Part shown: positions 1 to 12,685 of the stretch, piece after piece
Layout: every line of letters begins with the position of its first letter
How positions within the stretch are numbered: position 1 is the first letter of the stretch
Notes under the pieces: generated by a model
Seen by the model: the letters and a program-made list of their open reading frames with translations, nothing else
What the model was told of the DNA's origin: nothing
Databases searched by the model: none
Source of the DNA: Enoplolaimus lenunculus
Taxonomy: Eukaryota > Nematoda > Enoplea > Enoplida > Thoracostomopsidae
Direction: 5' to 3'
NCBI GenBank assembly: GCA_030248215.1
Contig: JASANG010000398.1
Coordinates: 279,777-343,776 of the forward strand
Length of the DNA stretch: 64,000 nucleotides
Made by a program: the position numbers and the translations under genes

Positions 1-94
1 TTGGTCAACCTCGGCGCTTCGCCGAGAAATCTTGGATCCTCCAGTTTATGTATTTTTTAGTTTTTATGTACATACCTACATAAGCATATCGCAG

Positions 95-300
95 TTCGAC
101 AGGATACCCGGTTCCGGTTTGTTATTTAGCAAGAGCCGATATCCGTATCCGATTCCGGTACCTAGGTATATACTTTTGCACGACTCAAATATTACCAACA
201 ATGACCAAATTTGGATGCTATATCCTCGTCAACATTCGGTTACGTAGAAATTTTAGTGATCGGTTCCGGAATCCAACGAAATTAATATCCGGCCGGCCGA
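95..300. repeat. GGTTCCGG-rich MITE-like fragment in E-Syt intron
   Basis: The intron before the first visible E-Syt exon carries degenerate TTCCGG/ATATCCG hexamers at both sides (around 105-160 and 265-300). The pattern is that of the hexamer-rich elements found elsewhere in the window. No clean ends or target duplication are visible. Confidence 0.4.
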
Positions 301-347
301 TTCCTGAAGCATCTTCTCATTTTTATATGACAATAAATCATTTTTAG

Positions 348-3300
348 GTTCACTTTCCAGATGTTGAAAGAGTTGAATGGCTCAATAAAGTACGTTGGAT
401 TTTATTATGATGCCAATATCAGTGGTTTTGGTTTTACTCTAGATAAGCGCACAATATGGGCACCTGTTGATTCCATTGAATGAAACTAACATTAGTTTTA
501 TTAAGTAGCTACCTTAAATTACGTATAATATACGTATGCCTTGCCTTGGCGGATTTGTGCAATGACGTTTGTGTGGAAGTAGTAATTGCTCACCATATTT
601 TTGGTGCCCGATATTTATGTGAATTCCACACGACATTATTTATTTTGATTGAGACTTTTACGTTAAGTGGTTGTTCCTTTTAGATGATTTTGCAAATGTG
701 GCCGCATATTGGTGAATACACAAAACAGTACATTAATGAAAATGTTGTTCCGATAATAAAGGACAATCTTCCTGGTCCGTTCAAGTCGTTCAAGTTTGAA
801 CATATGGATATGGGAGATATAGTGAGCATTGTTGCTGCCATTTAGTTTTGTTTAAAACGTACACTTTCTCAATTCAAAGCCATTTTGTTACGAAATCTAT
901 GCAAAATAAGTTCCGGCAGGGTGCATAGTGGACTGTACGGATAACATTTGTGGTAGCAAATATGATGCTGATTTATTGTGTCTGTTGGCTGAAAACAATT
1001 TTGAAAATCGTCGCATGACCAAATTGACGATGAATTTGTGATTCTGTAATGCTAAACCACAATCAGTTACGTATTTTTATTTTGCAAATAAACGGTGCAG
1101 TATTACTATGCAACATACACAACAAGTAGGATTAAAATTAAAATTTCAAAAGTGTTATTCTGATTGATTGTGCAATCGAAATCGGAACATGTATTATTGA
1201 ATCGAAATCGGAATTTCGGTTGCACACAGAGTTTAGGGATTGGAGATTTGGACATTATTCTTTGATTAGCAGCCTGCACGTTAATTATTTACAGCCTGTT
1301 CGTGTTGGCGGAATAAAGGTCTACTCCGAGAACATAGCTCGCGATACAATTGTAATGGATATGGACGTCTCGTAAGTGCCTAAGTCTACGCCTGACGGTT
1401 CCAAATGGCAACACCAGTACCCTAGAAAAGACTAGGTACCCAAGTATACAAACATCAAGTTTGTAAACAGGATTAGAACCCTTTCAAAGTTATTTAGGTC
1501 TTAAACCAGTCGTATCTGTCGCGTGGCTTCTTGGAGTACACAAAATACCCGCTGCAGTGATGCTGTTAAATTATGTATTTTTATGGTTAGATTAAGATTG
1601 TCTTTTACAGTCAGTAAAATGGCGGACTGTTCATTTTGAGTACTAGGTTTGATACTTATTAAAAATTCAATCATGTGAAAACAATTAATGTAAAACATCA
1701 TAATTTACAAATTACTTATTTGAAATAAACTTGTGCGCTTCAGATTTGCTGGCGACTGTAATTTTATTGTCTCTGTCGGTGCATTCAAAGCTGGTTTGAA
1801 TAGCCTTCAAGTAACCATTTTTTCTCAACTTTTATTTGTGAACTAATCAGGGATCGACCGGATATTAATTTTACCAGATACCGGAGCCGGATAGTAATTT
1901 TTTCCGGAACCGAGTTGGATGTTAACTTAATATAAGATCTAAATTTGTACACTGTTGGAATTGTGTGAGTCGTGCAAAACGAAACCGAGACTTTTAGTCT
2001 CGGTCAATTTTTAACCGTTGCCGAAAATAAGATTTTTTAACACAACTTTTGAATATTTTTAACTGCTTTGAATTGCCGCTTCATGCAATTAAACTAAATA
2101 AATCGGCGCAGAAATTTATTTTTTTACTTTGTTTTTCTCTTGGCTACTGTTACCATGCCCTTCGAACAGGCCCGGCACAAATCACACTGTCTCAAAACAC
2201 CCTCGGTGCAATCCCTAATTTAGAGCTATAGTGTTATTTTTGCTCATGGGCCAACCGAACGGTCTGGAAATTTTTTAACATAGAATTACGTTATAAATGC
2301 GGGTGACCCAAAATTTTTTAAACGATGCCTTAAATGTTTTAAACGCGAAAATGCAACTATTTGTGCTTTGACACAATAAAATTCAAAAATATAATTTTGG
2401 GTAACCGGAGGGGTCATTTGTTTTCTGAAATCGGTGTATAACCAGGTAGCGGATCTCCACAATCGTTCGCTGTCTGTGATGTCAGGCGAAATGCGCAACT
2501 ACTTCTAGGTCAATGCTGCGATCTAAGGATAATTTTTGTGATTGCTTTTTGCTTTTTCACCTCTTTGGTCTCGGTTTCCAAACCACCGAGACTGACAAAA
2601 GGGGAGACCGAGACCGAGATCAGCCAAATCCCGAGACTTACCGAGACCGAGATCGCCCATCCCTGCCCTCTAGACTTGCCTGGAAGTGCATTCGCTGCAA
2701 ATTATCTAGTATTTCGACATATACAAAGCAGTTTTATATTTTGTATCACAACCGCAGATGTCCGATATTCTGTACATTTATACCGGTTACCAAAACCGAA
2801 TGCGGATTCCGTTTTTTCCAGGATATTAAACCGGAACTGGATATTTGGTCGATCTCTGGAAATGCTATTAATAATGTGAATACAATACACAAAATTTTTG
2901 TATTGGGGTGATTTAACTTTTATGATTACATTCAGGGTGCAACCGGAATTCCGGTTCCGGTTCCGGCATTTTTTCACCTTCCGGTTCCGGTTCCGGTAAA
3001 TTTTTACCGGATTTAAAAATTCCGGTGTTATAATTTGGCCGTTTTCTTAACTTTGCTAATTTTTAAGAATCTCTTTTGAAAGCCACTTGTGCTCCAAATA
3101 TAAGCCAATGATGGTGGATTTCACTTCAGTCGACGACGAAAATCTAAAATACAACAAATAAAATAAATACCTATGTTCGACTAAGGTTATTTCACAAATA
3201 ATAGAGCAAAAAATAAGAATAAAATGAAATTTTTGGTGAAATGCATTTTTCACTTTCCGGTTCCGTTTCCGGTTCCGGTAAAATTTTCAAATTCCGGTTC

Positions 3301-6300
3301 CGGTGCCGGTAAATTGTAATTCCGGTTGCACCCTGATTACATTGTGTGTAGGCGAATTTTTGTGTTTAAAAAACGTAATTTTGAACTAGCCATTTTAGTA
3401 CGCTTCGTTATATGAACCGTTTTGTGATTAGTAGGACATCGATGCATTGTTTCTGGCGTATATAGCAAAAATTAAGCTTTCAGTAAACAGTTGATGATGT
3501 GTTGAATATTATGTTATACTTTCAATTTCTGGATTTTTTCAGTTTAAAGGACGTCTGCGGGCTATCTGCAAGCCTCTGGTACCACAACCACCTTTGATGG
3601 GTGCTGTAGAAGCGTATTTTCTGGATAATCCGGTAACGAATATGTGATTATTCTTTTAAGATAGGACTCAATTCATATGCTTATAGAACCGATATGTCGA
3701 ACGTACCCATTTCAGCATGTTTTGTATGTCTTGAAGATTGTGTAACTACATAATGCCCAGTTGGTTTTGTAACGACCGAGGAGAACCATATACAAAATTC
3801 AAGCGCGGTGTAACAATATGACGTGTTCATTGCGTCTTCTAACCTGTTCATTACTTATAATTTGCAAAAGGGAAACTTTTTACAAATTTCACTGTATTTT
3901 GTAATCGGTTTGTGACTGTTTATCACGTTAAAAGACCTAGCCATCAGGGTTCCAACAGGAACTAAATTTTCTTGGAACAGGAACAGGATATGAATCTCTG
4001 TGCAGGAACCGGAGATTGAAAATAATGTTCGTCACCGAATTACTGTTGGACTTTTTGAAAACTTGCCAAAAATTGCTTAAATGAATTTTCAGCTATTTCA
4101 TCATTAAATTATGCGAAAACCCATCAGAGACAGTTTATCAACAAAATTGAGCTAATTGTAAAAACACTCATTTCGAAATAAATTTTTAAACACAAAGTTT
4201 CCAGAATTTAAATAATTGTGAAATATTTGCCACAAAATCGTAAAAATTTCTGTTGCTGCATCTTTGAATGTAGGTAGGAACAGGAACAGGACTTGAATTT
4301 TTGCAGGAATTTTGGCCGGAACAGTAATTCTTGTTGAACCCTGTTATTTTTGCTTGACGTTTTTGGCTATTATATTGTAGCACATTATTTTTTAAACGCT
4401 ACTGCATTGCTACCGCTATTATTATCTTACTATATTGTTGCAGACTATTGATTTTGATTTGACTGGACTTGGTGAAATGGTCGAACTGCCAGGTTTATTT
4501 AATGCCATTCGTGCCGTCGTAGTGTCACAGGTTGCAAACATTTGCGTTCTACCGCACTCAATAACAATTCCTTTGATTCCTGATGTGGATCCTGTAAAGC
4601 TATTTTTTCCGACGCCAGATGTAAGTTGTTCGTCATCAGAAGAATAGAGGCTTAAATATCTGTATAACAACATTTTACGTTTACGTTACGTTTACGTTAT
4701 TATTGTTATTTCGAAACGTGTGGTTTGGAACTGCATTATCCTTTGGTCATCTAAGCATGTGATTGAAACATTAAATACAAGAATTTGTGCTTGATGGGTG
4801 CACAAACGAACGAGACGAGCAGACCATTTTCAAACAGTTGAATATATACCACGCACGTTCTTTAGCCGTGTTTACTGTTTATTGAATATTGTTTTATGAC
4901 TTTCATCGTCCAGGTGAAAAGATGTTTTCTGTTTTTAGGGAGTGGTACGAATTCACCTAGTTGCTGCACGAAATTTGGAAAACAAAGACGTATCATTTTT
5001 GAAAAAAGGGAAATCTGATCCATATTGCCATATTTCTGGTACGCGAGCCTTAAATTGAAACTGCAGCATTCTTGCTAATTTAAATATTAAAGTTTAATTT
5101 TGCGCCGAGCGCCTATCGCAGCTTGTACATGTTCTATTTGGCAGCAAAATGACAACTGTTTACCTGGGGATTCGCTTTCTGGACGTTCCGTATTTTTTGT
5201 GAAAAACATCCGTATCTAATAAACATACCTTCTCCTCTCGATATGTCTTATTTGATCTGTGTTTATTATTTATATGGTTGTTTTTGACTATGTGCTTATT
5301 TGTAGGCGTAACTAAACGCTGACTAATGCAACTAACGCTTTATTGAAAATCTTGCACCCCTACTCAGAAATATCCTACGGTTGGGAACCACCCCCGCACC
5401 GGTTGATGCCCCCGATTTGCTGCGACCTAGTAAATGCGCAGTTTATACCTGTGGGTATCCAGATATAACAATGGATTATATCAAACGACTGCGACATGTG
5501 TTACCGGTTGATTGATAGTCGGTCGTTTAATTGATGAGAGTATTACCTGCGCTTAACTTTCGCGACTTGCCCTCAGTCACAAATTTCAGCTTACTCCAGG
5601 GTATAAGTTATTGCCTGTTTCGGCCTTGAATTTTTTAAAACGTAAAAACATGCTGTAACGACATGATCTTTAATATTTCAATTCTATAATTTTAATAATT
5701 TCGTTCTTATGATAGAAGCGCTGTAAATAATATGTGGAAACTAAACGAAAACACGGATGTCTGCCCAACAATATATACTTTAATAGTGTAACCTTGAACA
5801 AAGTACAACACGTTTATTCATTCTAGGATCGATGTCCATTGCTATTATTATTTAACGTCAAACTTCATTTGTTTGGTTTCACCACATATCGTAATCAGCG
5901 TATTGGTACTATGCTAATAATTGAAGAAGTAGATGTAGTTTGCACTAGTATTATATAATTGTCAATTGCAGTGGGTGGGCAAATGTTCAAGTCAAGAGTT
6001 GTTGAAAACGATTTAAATCCGCGATTTAACGAATTCTACGAAGCTGTGGTTCAGCAGGCTAGCGGTCAAAGTATTTTGGTGGAAGTGTTTGATGAAGATA
6101 ATGCGTGTAAAGATGAAGAACTGGGAAGGTAACTTGTATTGCTTTTTTATAAATATCGACTTAGATTCTAATCTAGTTGTTGGAAAATTTCCAGGTTTTC
6201 GAAATATACAGCCAGATTGAGATCATTGAAAATATAACTAATTATATAAAGTATGTATTATTCTAATCTGTATTTTAGAACCATTATTGACCTGGAGTTA

Positions 6301-9300
6301 GTTCGATCGCAAAGGACTGTTGATAGGGTAAAATATTTTTTGTTTCAATTTTGTAAGAAGATAACATTTTTCTGTACTAAGTTCATAATGTTATGTTTAT
6401 TACTGTCATGAACTGGTCATAATTCTGCTAACAATAATTGGCTATGTATTATGAAAATTTTTTCTTCAAATTACAAAATGTCCATTGCATGCGATGTTTC
6501 ACTACAGTCGTTTTATTCTAGTTTGATTGTATTCAAAATTTCAAATTGACTTTCCCAAAATTAAAGGAGCTTGTTATAAGATTCAAAAGATGATGAACAG
6601 ATTAATATTTTATTAGTTTTGTAATTGATTGGACATGCTCGAGTTTATGCTTTAAGTGGTTCCCACTCGAAAACTGCAAGCATGGAGACGTTCAGCTCAA
6701 GCTTAGCTGGCTGTTTTTAAGTGATCAGAAGTCTGATCTCGACCAGGTTAGTGCGTTGAACAGCAGTACCGTGAACTTCTAAGACTTGACAGCGTTAGCC
6801 AGAGTGCGTTCTAACTCGGGTCATTTGCAGTTAACGCTTTTTTAACTGAACTGATTTTCGGTACATTTGGATTCGTGAACTGAAATAAAAATACACGTTG
6901 TGTTCTTTGTACTGTACTGTTATCATGAAACAGCAGACTGACTAACCGTGAAATATATAGCAGCGTGATCTATGAAGGTTAAATTTTGTAATCAATGACT
7001 TCTTGTTATGATAGAAATATTGACGTCTTACCATAGTTTTATACGTTAAAAGATGACAGGCATGCTGACAGTTCCTCGTTTCAGATGTCCGATTTTTTGT
7101 GTTAAAATTTTCAGTTTTGTTCGGTGGAAACCTTGTTAACATATTATCATTGTGATGTTTCGCGGCATCCACTTAATTCGTTGGATAGTTTAATTTGCTT
7201 TTACATTGCTTTTTAAAAACACTTCTTTCTTTTTTCACAATCGTGATGTTGCATCCTACATATTCCTTAGTTGCAAGACAACCCTTGGCTGGTACCACCA
7301 TATTGAGATAAACACAGATTGTTCATTTTGTGTGTTTCTGTGGTGCAAGTTTCGCATGTATTTTAATTAAACAAAAAACTGGTAATTTACTCCAAAATAA
7401 CCGATACTGTGCTTTCATTAACAGTCTGACTGTTTTATGTCACTGTACGTTATTCATCGTGAATTTTGTTACTCGCATAACAGCGGCCTTTGTCTTAAAA
7501 GCTTGTAATCTGGAAGTAATTATTTTTGTGATTTTGACCTTGGATAAGTTCTTTCATTCCAGTTTTTTAACAGAACGGAGCCAGCTCAAACTGCTAGTGG
7601 AGGCGAAAACAGTTTAACATGGACATGCTGTTTAAATAATACGCGGGTGCTAATGAGCCTGTTATGCCATATAAAAAATGGATTCTCTCTAACCGGAGAG
7701 ACCGAGGTTTGGTAATAAGCATTTTGTTCAAGACCGTATGGAATTTTGTTCAGTTTTTGCCATGCGCAGCCCACAATTTGGCAAAGTTATTTGTCTGAAT
7801 AGATTTGCTTTTGGTGTTTTGGTGGGTCCCCGAAGGCTTGTATGTAAGTTGGAAGTCGCAAACGGCATTTGCTACTTACACGCGTGAAATGATATTACAG
7901 TATGAATTGTATTTATTTTGAGAATTAACCATTAAATATTTTTAGAGTATGCTTGAGTCGGTAAGTTTTTGGTGTTGCACTAACCATAATAGCGGATTCA
8001 GCGTAGTGAGGCTAAATTTGTTTATACATAACCTTTGTACTGTCGCATGCTTGTTTGCGGGGATACTGCATGCTTTAGACGACTGTAGACATTCGACATG
8101 GTGATGGGGCGGGACAGGTGGTGTGATACCTTACGTATAAATACCGCTGGTTACCATTCTCAATGTTTCTTCTTTTTAATTTGAATTTTGTTCATTTTTG
8201 AATCAATTGTTTGGTGATTTGCAATTTTCAAACTGCCTTTTATGGATGCATATACATTTAACGACATTTTTTATCTTAACAAAACGTAAACGTGGTGAAG
8301 GCTTTCGAAGGCGCGCTTTGTTACATTATTACGGTATGTAAAATTAAATTTTTCTTGGATAAATACACCATTTTGCATCAAGCTTACTTCTGAGCACCTC
8401 GAGGTGCTACAATACAGCAATGTTTAAAGATTTAAGATAAGCGCTAACATTGCCCAAAAATACGAATTGTCTTAGTGATTACTCTTGTTGTCACGGCCCT
8501 CAAGCGGCGACTCGTGTATTGACTTGCGGAGTTTTTCAAACAATTATATTATATTTTAAGTAGGGTGGAACGGTTTTCAAAATCTTTCCATATGTTTTGT
8601 GCTAAAACTTTCAATCCACACAAGCATAATGCAATAACGCAATCATTTGTTTTTGTAACTTATATAAACAAAATTAACGGTTGACTTGAAGGCCCCTTTT
8701 TATACACTGTATGTAGCTGCTAAAGACATGGGCGCAACAGCGTACGCAACAACTTGACGACTCCGTCCTTCAATTGAACAATCTATAGTAGTCGCATGAA
8801 CTTCGCCAGCGAGCAGTCAAATGCAAATGGTTTTAAAAATTTGTGGAGTGAGCGGATCAACACCTCTTTTGTGCGCCCGTGGATCAGTGAAGGACACAAA
8901 AACTTGTTATGGCGGCGCGATTTATATTAATTTATACTGAAAGCCCGTCAGCGAAATGAACCAAACGACAGCGCAATTTTAGTGCCAAATATTAACACAT
9001 TCGGTTTAATATAATCTCTACGAAGGCCTAGGTCTGGAAAGCCATTTTAGATCGCCAGTTATGAACAGCAGAGGAATTTTTAATTTTAATTTCCTTTCCA
9101 TGTTCAACTGTTTTTGAAATGTGCAAGTTTCCTGTTGTTGGTTGATTACTTTGCAATTGAATGATTCTGCATGCTAAACTGGATAATAAAATAGAAGGTG
9201 ACATACGCGCTGTTATACAGCGTATTTGTGCCAGCCATTCAGCAGCATTCTGCGGTAACTCAGCCCAACAGCACCTCACTACCCAGTGTGCCGAGAGCAC

Positions 9301-12300
9301 GACTACAGTTTCAGCTGTCCGTTGAAGCATTACTCGCAGCTTTGCTTACTGTAGGTCACACCACACCAAAGGTCAGTTTTGAGAGCCGGGAAGGCAAATT
9401 TTTTCATCCAACTTAGCGTGAATAAATCGTACCGTAATCAACTGTAATGATAAATGACACAAAGAAACGCCATTGTTTACAGATCAAAAGGAATTCATGT
9501 CATTAATCAGCTTAAACGAATACCGTTATCACAGGAAATTATTATTAACAGATAGGCAAAAACAAACTAACATGGTTATTGCAATCTTAACAGGACTCAC
9601 TGTTAATTTGCCCGTCTATATCAACACAATTGTTCCACCACAGAAAACTGAATAAGCCAAACTTATTTTGTTATTATAAATATGTTCTTGCTAGTTTTAT
9701 TTGTTTTTAGCAGTGTAATTCAAAATATATAACATGAAAAACCCAAAATTATATTCTTTTCAACATGCAATGCCTAAGGGTACAGACCTAAATCTTTCGG
9801 AACTGTTTATGCACAATTCTTAAGTTTGATTGGTGGTGAGCCAATTGTATAAGCTTCGTTATAAGTGCTTGGGTTTACGTTGGTGTGCGGTGCCTTCACA
9901 TCAAACTACGTTGCGCTATATTACGACTAAGAGTACATGGTGATAAACGCGGAATATGTATTTTGGCCCTAAAAAATTTTGTTCTATTTATCTAACGCTC
10001 GCAATGCGTTATCTTATAGCAAATAGGTGAAAAGTATGGTGGCATACATCACCAATTCCAAAGCTTTAGCGCCGTCGGCTCATTAAACGTTTTCTATGAT
10101 CAGTTTTTATTTTTGAAATATTTCCTCAATGCTAATAAACCCTTACAGATTTCAATAAATCGTCCCGTTCTTTAAGTGAAAATATACATATTCGGGTTGC
10201 TTGTACACTACGGCATAATTCATCAATCCAGGGTGCAACCGGAATTGCGGTTCCGGTTCTTGCAACTTTGACCTTTGTGTTCCGGTAAATTTTTTACAGG
10301 AATTATTTAAAAGGCAAGTGCCAACAAATTTTTGTGCAGCTTTAATTTTGTGTTTATCGTATTGAAAGAAACAAAATTACGATTTGCAGAATGAATTGCT
10401 GAAACCAGAGATATAATGAGTTTTAAAAAAATTAATATTGCAATGTATTAACAATGGTTACTGAAACAGCGAAAAATCCATATCTAAAAACCAAACCAAT
10501 GCAATAATCCGTTTATTGTGAACGTTGAGCAGAAAGGGAAAAAAACTTGTTTTGTTTTCGTTTTTAATTTATTACTTTTAACGGTGGAAAACGACGCTTG
10601 CAAACACGTTCTGTTTCCGTATTTTGGTACTGTTCAAATATGTTTATTATATTTTTAGCAGCAATGGGAAGCTCAGTGGTTGAGTCGCGATATGACACTG
10701 AACTGTGGCATCTTGCTTGTGTATATTGACAGCGCTAAGAATTTACCGGTATGAGCCTGGGCATGCGTAAGCTTTTGTTTATACAGTGACAGATTTTAAT
10801 TTTAACAATGGACCATGACATTTCGCGTTATGTGCGGACAATTACGTAATAACTTGTTACAAATTGAATAAAACTAAAAAACGGGTTTGACTTTGAAGGA
10901 ATTAAAGTGGATTAATTTCGGTTCTTGTAAAATGATAAAACAATTAAACGATGCTCTTAAATCCTGTTTTCTTTGCCATTGTTCAATTTTCAATTTAGTG
11001 TATACTAGTACACGTAGTTGCACACATGTGCAACTGAACGAATGCTTCTCCGGGCGTAGGCTAAACTGTTGCCTGGGCTCCTCATATTTAAGTGAACAAA
11101 ATAAAATATATAAAACATCTGAAACAGTAGGTATCTCAATGCATGCAAACTTAATTTGCATACGTAACGTAAACAAATATCTGTTGGAATGCTGCCCAAA
11201 ATACGTATGTGGGGCGTTCCAGCCTTAATATATAGATCTGTAGCTTTATGAATTAGCCAATACGAATATTCGTATGATTTATAGTATATCAAGTCAGAAC
11301 TGGAGCCATCGCCATACATAGAGATGACCGTTGGTAACCATGTCGAAAAAACTTACGTCAAACAGAAAACAACGAACCCGGTTTATCAGCAAAAATTTCA
11401 ATTTCTACTCGACAACCCGGAAAATCAACGCATAAAATTTGAGGTATGCAATTTTGTATTGAAGTACATCAAACACATTCTCTGGATTCTTCGAAGGTTA
11501 AATTTGGCGTCAAGCAGTATTTTTGCCAATGTTTATTTATTGGGCCCATGTTACTTTAAGCGCGTCAAGGTTTAAGGTGGGTCTATAAAAGAGCAGGTTT
11601 AGATTCTAGATTACACTTTTTGCTTAGGCCTTAGGCTTAGGCTTAGGAACTCATTTTTGCAACGCTTAGGCTTAATCTACTGTTACGCCCCTTAAAGTAA
11701 CATTGACCGTTCATTGCGCCGAATGTTTTGTTAGCTGGTGGAAAATCTTGTCAGTTTTAACTTATTTTAATACTATTATAATAGTCTTGGATGGTTGTCA
11801 TCGCAAACAGGTTAATTTTATTTTTTCCGAGTATTTGTAGGTATAATAAAATCCGCTGAAGTTATCCTAAGTTTTTGATTCACCGGTATTTGGAACACAG
11901 GTGGTACTGTTATAATAATTGTTACAATTATTTTGGTTGCTGTTAGCGCTGCGTTTTCAATGGCTTTTTAAACCGTTTAGGCGAAAAATCAAGGTAACAA
12001 CAGAAGTCTTGGAGAAATTACCGTTCCAATTAATCACATATTGAAAGAGCCTAATCTCGAAATCGAACAACATACATTCAGTATTACACAAGGTTCTCAT
12101 GCCGGCCAGGTCATTGTAACTATGCGGTTGCGGGTAAGTTTGTAGACTGGTCATTTACATATTAGGTTATGGTATCAAAGACTGGTCAGTTTTGCAAAGA
12201 TAGCATCGCAGACAAGCAGCCAAAAAGAACGGGGGGACATATTAATAAGCATATTAATTGGCCTAAGCGTAAGAAGGAGTATATTCCTAAGCCTAAGCCT

Positions 12301-12685
12301 AAAGCAAGCAAAAAAATTAGTCTAAAACTTAATCTTACTCTATTGCAGTCCACAGAAAAACGTTCCGCCCTGATGTTTACATGGACCCGACAGGCAAAGG
12401 CGACTCGGAAAAGCTGATGAGTCCAATAATCAGTTAGTTGTTGTCACAAACCAGTGATCTCTGAATTTGATGTTCGAATTAAACTTTAATCAACCGCAAA
12501 CCAAAATGAGTTAATCATTCTATGAAGAATACAGGATTAGAATTTCACCTTTTTTTAGATGATTATCGTCTAAGAATGTGTATAAAATACGTAATGTATT
12601 ATGTTTATTTAAGCTTTTCACGCAGAAGGATCCCCATTCTCCTGAGCCTGAACCTGAAGTATCAACGAAGGACAAAGCAACATGA
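348..12685 (+). CDS. ESYT: Extended synaptotagmin (SMP-C2A-C2B), 3' part of gene
   Basis: E-Syts tether ER to plasma membrane and move lipids through the SMP domain. Fourteen exons chain in frame: 348-389, 684-821, 1295-1371, 1744-1810, 3543-3632, 4444-4620, 4939-5038, 5972-6128, 6279-6327, 6657-6746, 10659-10748, 11294-11443, 11981-12133, 12626-12685 (479 codons plus TGA). All have AG/GT borders and matching phases. The SMP domain opens with FPDVERVEWLNK and runs to 4620 (FKGRLRAICKPLVPQPP, DVDPVKLFFPTPD). C2A (4939-6746) has LVAARNLENKD, GKSDPYC and the acidic loop VFDEDNACKDEE, so it probably binds calcium. C2B (10659-12133) has VYIDSAKNLP but lacks the loop aspartates, so it probably does not. 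A short acidic tail (KDPHSPEPEPEV) then stops. The N-terminal membrane hairpin and first exons lie upstream of base 1. The third C2 domain of many E-Syts was not found downstream; the last exon, or an alternative donor at its GAAGTATCA, is the least certain part. Confidence 0.93.
1848..2858. repeat. Composite hexamer-rich MITE with nested second element
   Basis: The outer ends are inverted: CAGGGATCGACCGGATAT at the left, and the complement of a near match (ATATTTGGTCGATCTCTG) at the right, each followed by GGATA/CCGG-type hexamers. Inside sits another repeat bounded by arrays of GAGACC/GGTCTC (about 1990-2670, right end CATCCCTG). No protein is encoded. The flanking 8-mers do not match well, so the target duplication is not confirmed. 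Confidence 0.55.
2933..3335. mobile_element. hAT-type MITE with TTCCGG arrays and perfect 8-bp TSD
   Basis: A 403 bp element starting CAGGGTGCAACCGGAATTCC and ending with the inverted form, with GGTTCCGG repeated several times at both ends. The 8-bp direct repeat ATTACATT lies immediately outside each end (2925-2932 and 3336-3343). An 8-bp target duplication and a CAGGG terminus are typical of hAT elements. It has no coding capacity and lies in the E-Syt intron between exons ending 1810 and starting 3543. Confidence 0.88.
3945..4343. repeat. Related MITE, GGAACAGG type
   Basis: About 400 bp with inverted ends CAGGGTTCCAACAGGAAC and the complement TTCTTGTTGAACCCTG, plus GGAACAGG hexamer-like repeats inside each end. 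It resembles the 2933 element in design but has a different hexamer. No matching target duplication was found. Confidence 0.65.
6747..10658 (+). other. Long E-Syt intron, 3.9 kb
   Basis: Intron between the C2A-ending exon and the C2B-starting exon; splicing across it joins DLDQ to QQWEAQWL in phase 0. I see no coding sequence here. At 10228-10320 there is one recognisable left end of the CAGGGTGCAACCGG hAT MITE family, without its right end. The rest is unique AT-rich sequence to the eye. Confidence 0.7.
11575..11712. repeat. TTAGGC-MITE copy
   Basis: Degenerate member of the telomere-hexamer MITE family: several CTTAGG/TTAGGC units in the middle, then CTGTTACGCCCC and a diverged right end (AACATTGACC). 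It lies in the E-Syt intron after the exon ending 11443. Confidence 0.65.
12200..12395. repeat. TTAGGC-MITE copy, reverse orientation
   Basis: GCCTAA units (reverse complement of TTAGGC) run through 12260-12305. They are followed by CTCTATTGCAGTCCACAG, AAAACGTTCCGCCCTGAT and TTTACATGGACC, which is the reverse complement of the family's left end. It lies in the last E-Syt intron. Confidence 0.7.

Noticed and set aside
7571-7734. Possible E-Syt linker exon after TTTTTTAACAG
   Set aside because: The neighbouring exons join in phase 0, and in phase 0 this segment hits a stop within eight codons. The conserved sequence also runs directly from DLDQ (6746) to QQWEAQW (10659).
9028-9416. Overlapping 72- and 100-codon ORFs in the long E-Syt intron
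   Set aside because: Opposite-strand frames through the same sequence, with no domain and no splice context in phase with the gene.
11593-11700. True interstitial telomere from a chromosome fusion
   Set aside because: The TTAGGC units here and elsewhere are short, few and bracketed by MITE-type ends, so element-borne arrays explain them better than fused chromosome ends.
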